Assembly: GCA_021822995.1 (NCBI GenBank)
Contig: JAKAPN010000002.1
Span: 1-14,947 of the forward strand
Direction of reading: 5' to 3'
Origin: an archaeon
Lineage (GTDB): Archaea; Thermoproteota; Nitrososphaeria; Nitrososphaerales; Gagatemarchaeaceae
Length of the DNA stretch: 14,947 nt
Shown here: one piece after another, positions 11,659 through 14,947 of the stretch
Layout of the letters: each line of letters starts with the position of its first letter
Position numbering within the stretch: the stretch's first letter is position 1
The notes under the pieces: model-generated
Databases searched by the model: none
Told to the model about the DNA's origin: nothing
Seen by the model: the letters and a program-made list of their open reading frames with translations, nothing else
Translations under genes and position numbers: made by a program

Positions 11659-12460
11659 TTTCCTCTGGCCTCCTTACGATGAGCGTCCGGGGCCATTTAA
11701 CGGGGGTTCTGTTCGACACAATCCACGAAAAAGGAGGACTGAGGCCACGACACCATTCGATATTCTCACCATCCTCGCCAACGCCATCATCGTTGCAGGG
11801 GCGATCATCACGGGTGGCGTTTGGGCCATGAGAAGGTTCAACCGTCCTAGGTTGGAAATCAAATTCGTTTCAAAGGAGGAGAAAATCGGTTTCAGGATAT
11901 GGTCGCGGGGAGGGACCCTCCATTCCCCGAAGGTGGTCTACAGCACAGCCCCCTTCCGCCAAGAATGGAGAGCAGATTCGTATCCGCTCATCCTCTACGA
12001 CAAAGATGGGAATTCCTACGAGAAAGATTACGTCCTCGCGGGCGAATCCATTTGCGTGTTCCCATTTCTGGCCAAGCATGAAATTCGAAAGGTTCGAGCC
12101 TTTGAGTACACCCTCGAGGTTGACATGTCCCACCCATTCGGGCATTACGCTTCGTTCAAGTTGTCTTTCGGCGCCCTAAAGTGGAGACACGCCAAGGTCG
12201 GTGAAAGGGAATATCGCTCAAACGTCCTGACGACCGAAACAAGAAAGGAGATGCTCCCTCTCAATGCCACCCTCAGGTTCTATGCTGACGGTTGGGAAGA
12301 GGAACAAGTTTACCACTTCGACATAACACTCAACCCGATGGTCTTTGTTGCCACCCCTGAAAGGTGGGGAGACCTGAGGGAGGAAGACATCCCCGAACCC
12401 AATTCGCCCGAATGGAAGGTATACTACAACGGGACTCTGAAAAGAGGAAGGGAGTGGTGA
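11564..12460 (+). CDS. membrane-anchored hypothetical protein, start uncertain
   Basis: No domain is recognised. The clearly coding part runs from about 11745 to TGA 12460. It begins with a membrane helix (FDILTILANAIIVAGAI, about 11754-11830) and MRRFNRPRLEIKF, then a beta-rich soluble region (IGFRIWSRGGTLHSPKVVY, HYASFKLSFGALKW, YHFDITLNPMVFVATPERW). The single N-terminal helix plus beta domain resembles small membrane-tethered proteins seen in defence and accessory islands, but I cannot name a family. The start is a problem. ATG 11828 would cut off the helix. The only earlier starts in frame are TTG 11564, TTG 11621 and GTG 11624, all antisense to the integrase fragment. The true 5' end may have been lost in the rearrangement. 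Its codons are less GC-rich than the neighbours, hinting at transfer. Confidence 0.6.
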   Translation: MYSLFQPVTFRNVSHILSPLVNEPQAARFRGTFLWPPYDERPGPFNGGSVRHNPRKRRTEATTPFDILTILANAIIVAGAIITGGVWAMRRFNRPRLEIKFVSKEEKIGFRIWSRGGTLHSPKVVYSTAPFRQEWRADSYPLILYDKDGNSYEKDYVLAGESICVFPFLAKHEIRKVRAFEYTLEVDMSHPFGHYASFKLSFGALKWRHAKVGEREYRSNVLTTETRKEMLPLNATLRFYADGWEEEQVYHFDITLNPMVFVATPERWGDLREEDIPEPNSPEWKVYYNGTLKRGREW

Positions 12461-12756
12461 GCAATCTCTATGACTTCCAACTCCTTGCCACATGTCGACC
12501 ACTTAATTTCAGGGATTGTGTCCACACTCTTCGATTCCGTTCCACTTCGAGCCTCCTCCGCCAAAGAATGCCGGAATCCTAGTCGAGAGGTCCGACAAAC
12601 AAAGCGTGCCAATCCAGAACATTCAACACGAGAGGCGCAGCAGGGATGTCAACCAGTACGAATGACCGCAACAGAACCCGAACGAATCCGGCTCTTGGCA
12701 CCTGGGCGTGGTGGTTATATGTTGATGGCATGAAGTGATTTCAAGAGGCCAAGGCC
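12461..12756. other. non-coding spacer with promoter of the 252-aa gene
   Basis: I find no gene in this stretch. Base composition is more mixed than in the core genes. The only signal I trust is TTATATG (12715-12721), about 36-42 bases before ATG 12757, a good TATA box predicting transcription from about 12743. Confidence 0.5.
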
Positions 12757-13515
12757 ATGGCAGAGCCAAAGGTGAAGGTCGACGGGGACGACGCGATCCT
12801 CCACATCACCGACCAATCAGTCATGTTCGAGGCAGGCGGCAAGGTTACCGGATTTGAAAGAAGTGCAATCAGGATGGTGAAGCCAGACGGCAACGCCATG
12901 ATTATAGCCTACTCCGCTGGCTCCAAAATCGAGTCAATCAGAGTGGAACCGATGGCCGCTGCGTCATCCCTGCTGGCCCCGGGGACGAGTTCCGCTACTA
13001 CGCAGGCTCCAATGGCGGGGTTGGACGAAGTTCTCGAACGACTGTATCAAGATGCGCGGAAAGAGCTTGAGGAAAGGCTGGACAGAATCAATACGAAACC
13101 GGGGGATATGAGCCTCAGGCTAACCGAGGAGGAATTTCAGAGGTTAGTTAGCATACGCAATCGGATGTGGGATGTAATCGCGGCAAAGTATCACATTGAC
13201 CTGTCTGCTCCAGGAAACTACATCGGATTCGTTGGCTTGGACAACGAGCCCCACGCGAAACAACTGGACGAGCTGAAGTCATTGTACATCAACTTCCTGA
13301 CTTATCTGGCTACGCAGAAAGCGGAAACGAATGATGTTCTGTACGCAACGGCTGACGTCTGGCCAGAAGAGTGGGATGTAATCCAGCCCCGATTCGGTCT
13401 CTCGGACGGCGGACCACTCCCTTCCGAAAGGTGGAAGGAGTACCTTGCATATCTGCGACCGAAATGGAACCGGTATCAGAAGGGGACCAAAACACCAGCA
13501 CTTGCAAGACCATAG
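12757..13515 (+). CDS. conserved-looking hypothetical protein with N-terminal beta domain
   Basis: The 252-aa protein starts with a beta-rich module (residues 1-65: VDGDDAILHITDQSVMFEAG, FERSAIRMVKPDGNAMIIAY) that reads like a small PH- or GRAM-like barrel. I have the impression of similar modules in other Thaumarchaeota. After a Ala/Ser/Thr linker (66-88) comes a helical part (VLERLYQDARKELEERLD, LRLTEEEFQRLVSIRNRMW) and a tryptophan-rich end. No catalytic motif or membrane segment is visible. The ATG follows a good TATA box (12715-12721). It converges on the VirB6-like gene with 11 bases between the stops. Any link to DNA transfer is positional only. Confidence 0.75.
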   Translation: MAEPKVKVDGDDAILHITDQSVMFEAGGKVTGFERSAIRMVKPDGNAMIIAYSAGSKIESIRVEPMAAASSLLAPGTSSATTQAPMAGLDEVLERLYQDARKELEERLDRINTKPGDMSLRLTEEEFQRLVSIRNRMWDVIAAKYHIDLSAPGNYIGFVGLDNEPHAKQLDELKSLYINFLTYLATQKAETNDVLYATADVWPEEWDVIQPRFGLSDGGPLPSERWKEYLAYLRPKWNRYQKGTKTPALARP

Positions 13516-13526
13516 AACTAGCCCGT

Positions 13527-14942
13527 TCACCTACCTGCATGTGAGATGATCAGCTGATCCACCTCCGACTTGAACTGGTCAAGGTCTCCTCCCAGCTTGT
13601 CGAAACTCGCCCTGATTGAGCCGTGAGGCACCCCCACCGAGAAGGCTCTGTTGAACAGATTGTTCCATCCCTTCTCGGGAAGGGGGCCCCCACGTGAATT
13701 GAGTTGGAACTCGTTCGTAAGAACCTCCGCCCTGTGCTTCTGGATCGACTGGGTAGTCTCCTCGGGCATCTTCAGCTCGATTGCCCTGTTGATGGCGGAC
13801 GCCGACCTGCTGGCCCCGAGGCCCCCCAGCGTCCCCACGGTCCCCATAAGGGCCATGTTCTGAAGCATATGGGGGACAGACCGAGAGAAGCCGCTTCCGA
13901 ATCCGCCCAGCGCAGCACCAGCTTTCTCGGTGAACCCGGCCGCAGGGTTGTTCATCGCGAGCCCTCCGAGCGACTGTCCCGCCATAGCCAGCCCGCCCTT
14001 CAGTCCGGCCCCCGCAGGCCCGGTCGCCCCCGCTCCTATCGCGAAGGCAGTTCCTGTCGCAGCCATCCCCACCTGGCTCATGGTCTGGAAGAAGAAGCCC
14101 GTCATGGGGGCGAAGACCGTCGGCGCGAGGATGGCCCCGAAGAGGGCCGCCAGGGCGACCCATGTCTGGTCGACGGAAGCAGCCTGAAAGATCGACCCGC
14201 TCCAGTGGTTGAGGATGTAGGCAGCGAGCCCTATGAACAATGCGCTGATGACGCTGGCGAAGATCAGGCCATAGAATGTGTCCTCTACCACGCCGGCGAA
14301 CCTCGCCGTGAACTTGACGTTCCTGAGGACCAGAACGATCGGCATGGCGACGGTCACGGCGCCGATGAGGAAGAGCCTAGCGCTTCCGAGGAGCCACGAC
14401 ATCGCCCAGGCCATTATGCTCGCGATGGCCCCGATGAAGTCGGTGAGGAGGTTGCCCCCGGTGGGGAGGGTGTTCCAGATGAGCTGGCTGTTGCCGAGGT
14501 ACTGGGTGTAGGGGTTCCCCGGCCCGGCGATAATCTGCTGGTCGAGGATGTTGACGAACCCGGCTATGGCGTTGTAGGCGTAGGGGAGCAGGAGAATCAG
14601 TAGGAGCGTAACTAGGACGTTGCTGATCCCGGCCAGCGTCCCGCCCGTCCCTCCCTTCTGCTGCTCAGAGGCACCTGTCAGGTACATGATGACGTTGATC
14701 AGCCCGGCGCCGATGAGAAGGATGACGGCGACTTCGGCCACCAGCATGTAGAAGTCGCCGAGGGGGAGCTGGTCGAAGGTCGAGAAGAGGGTGGCGAAGT
14801 CAGGGTTGCTGCTCGAGATACCAAGGGCGGGGACCTGGAAGAGCGGGATTTCCATGGTGAGGATGAAGAGGTTCCCCTCGGAAGAGGAGCCCTGCTGGCT
14901 AGGGAAGGAGATTGGGGCCGAGGCGGAAGCAGTAGCGTACAC
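13527..14942 (-). CDS. polytopic membrane protein, TrbL/VirB6/CedA-like (5' end off window)
   Basis: At least 471 residues. Membrane helices lie at about 63-90, 103-127, 168-206 (two), 220-243 and 258-280, with a Gly/Ala-rich hydrophobic stretch at 287-330 and then a hydrophilic C-terminal domain of about 120 residues. Six to seven helices followed by a Gly/Ala-rich region and soluble tail is the plan of TrbL/VirB6 channel proteins and of the archaeal DNA-import protein CedA. The first codons (YATASASAPISF) look like sequence just after a signal peptide, and the GTG at 14942 is five bases from the edge, so the true start is probably outside. The pairing with VirB3- and VirB4-like genes 10.5 kb away supports the role. 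No sequence motif proves it. Confidence 0.6.
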   Translation of the reverse strand: MYATASASAPISFPSQQGSSSEGNLFILTMEIPLFQVPALGISSSNPDFATLFSTFDQLPLGDFYMLVAEVAVILLIGAGLINVIMYLTGASEQQKGGTGGTLAGISNVLVTLLLILLLPYAYNAIAGFVNILDQQIIAGPGNPYTQYLGNSQLIWNTLPTGGNLLTDFIGAIASIMAWAMSWLLGSARLFLIGAVTVAMPIVLVLRNVKFTARFAGVVEDTFYGLIFASVISALFIGLAAYILNHWSGSIFQAASVDQTWVALAALFGAILAPTVFAPMTGFFFQTMSQVGMAATGTAFAIGAGATGPAGAGLKGGLAMAGQSLGGLAMNNPAAGFTEKAGAALGGFGSGFSRSVPHMLQNMALMGTVGTLGGLGASRSASAINRAIELKMPEETTQSIQKHRAEVLTNEFQLNSRGGPLPEKGWNNLFNRAFSVGVPHGSIRASFDKLGGDLDQFKSEVDQLIISHAGR

Positions 14943-14947
14943 CGTCG

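Noticed and set aside
13704..14603. 299-codon open frame antisense to the VirB6-like gene
   Set aside because: Charged, Pro/Gly/Arg-rich shadow of a membrane-protein gene.
1..14947. CRISPR array or tandem repeat array
   Set aside because: No regularly spaced direct repeats were seen anywhere in the window.

Overview
The window looks like a high-GC archaeal chromosome. It has a group II chaperonin (thermosome), a TFB initiation factor, a glycine-rich TRAM-domain protein, AT-rich boxes about 25-35 bases before many starts, several GTG/TTG starts, and proteins of types I associate with Thaumarchaeota/Nitrososphaeria (the RHH protein, the 252-aa protein, the integrase N-domain). That lineage is an inference from protein style; no rRNA gene is present to confirm it.

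Layout. (1) 1-3000: a small acidic ORF, then two minus-strand genes resembling a VirB3-like membrane protein followed by a VirB4-family ATPase. (2) 3000-4560: a structured non-coding stretch, a protein that is only the N-domain of CDC48/VAT with a small coupled ORF before it, and poorly coding sequence with a TspO-like C-terminal fragment. (3) 4750-5920: a minus-strand series of RHH-type regulator, Cys-less HMA-like protein and a 46-aa zinc-finger ORF. A 14-bp sequence flanks the regulator gene. (4) 5880-7813: a 31-aa ORF, the thermosome and a 35-aa basic ORF, closely spaced. (5) 7814-8200: non-coding, with hairpins. (6) 8201-9756: TRAM protein, TFB and a 48-aa zinc-ribbon protein, all minus strand; TFB has a palindrome at its predicted transcription start. 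(7) 9932-11660: a coiled-coil gene, then joined remnants of a flavoprotein, a SixA phosphatase and a Ppx/GppA phosphatase, ending against the N-terminal half of a tyrosine recombinase. (8) 11560-13515: a membrane-anchored hypothetical and a 252-aa hypothetical. (9) 13527 to the right edge: a polytopic TrbL/VirB6/CedA-like membrane protein on the minus strand.

Working together. The VirB3-, VirB4- and VirB6-like proteins at the two ends are the parts expected of a conjugation or DNA-transfer (Ced-like) machine, but about 10.5 kb of core and unrelated genes separates them. The middle holds proteostasis and information-processing genes (thermosome, CDC48 N-domain, TFB, TRAM). The truncated genes and integrase fragment around 10.4-11.7 kb mark a site of past rearrangement.
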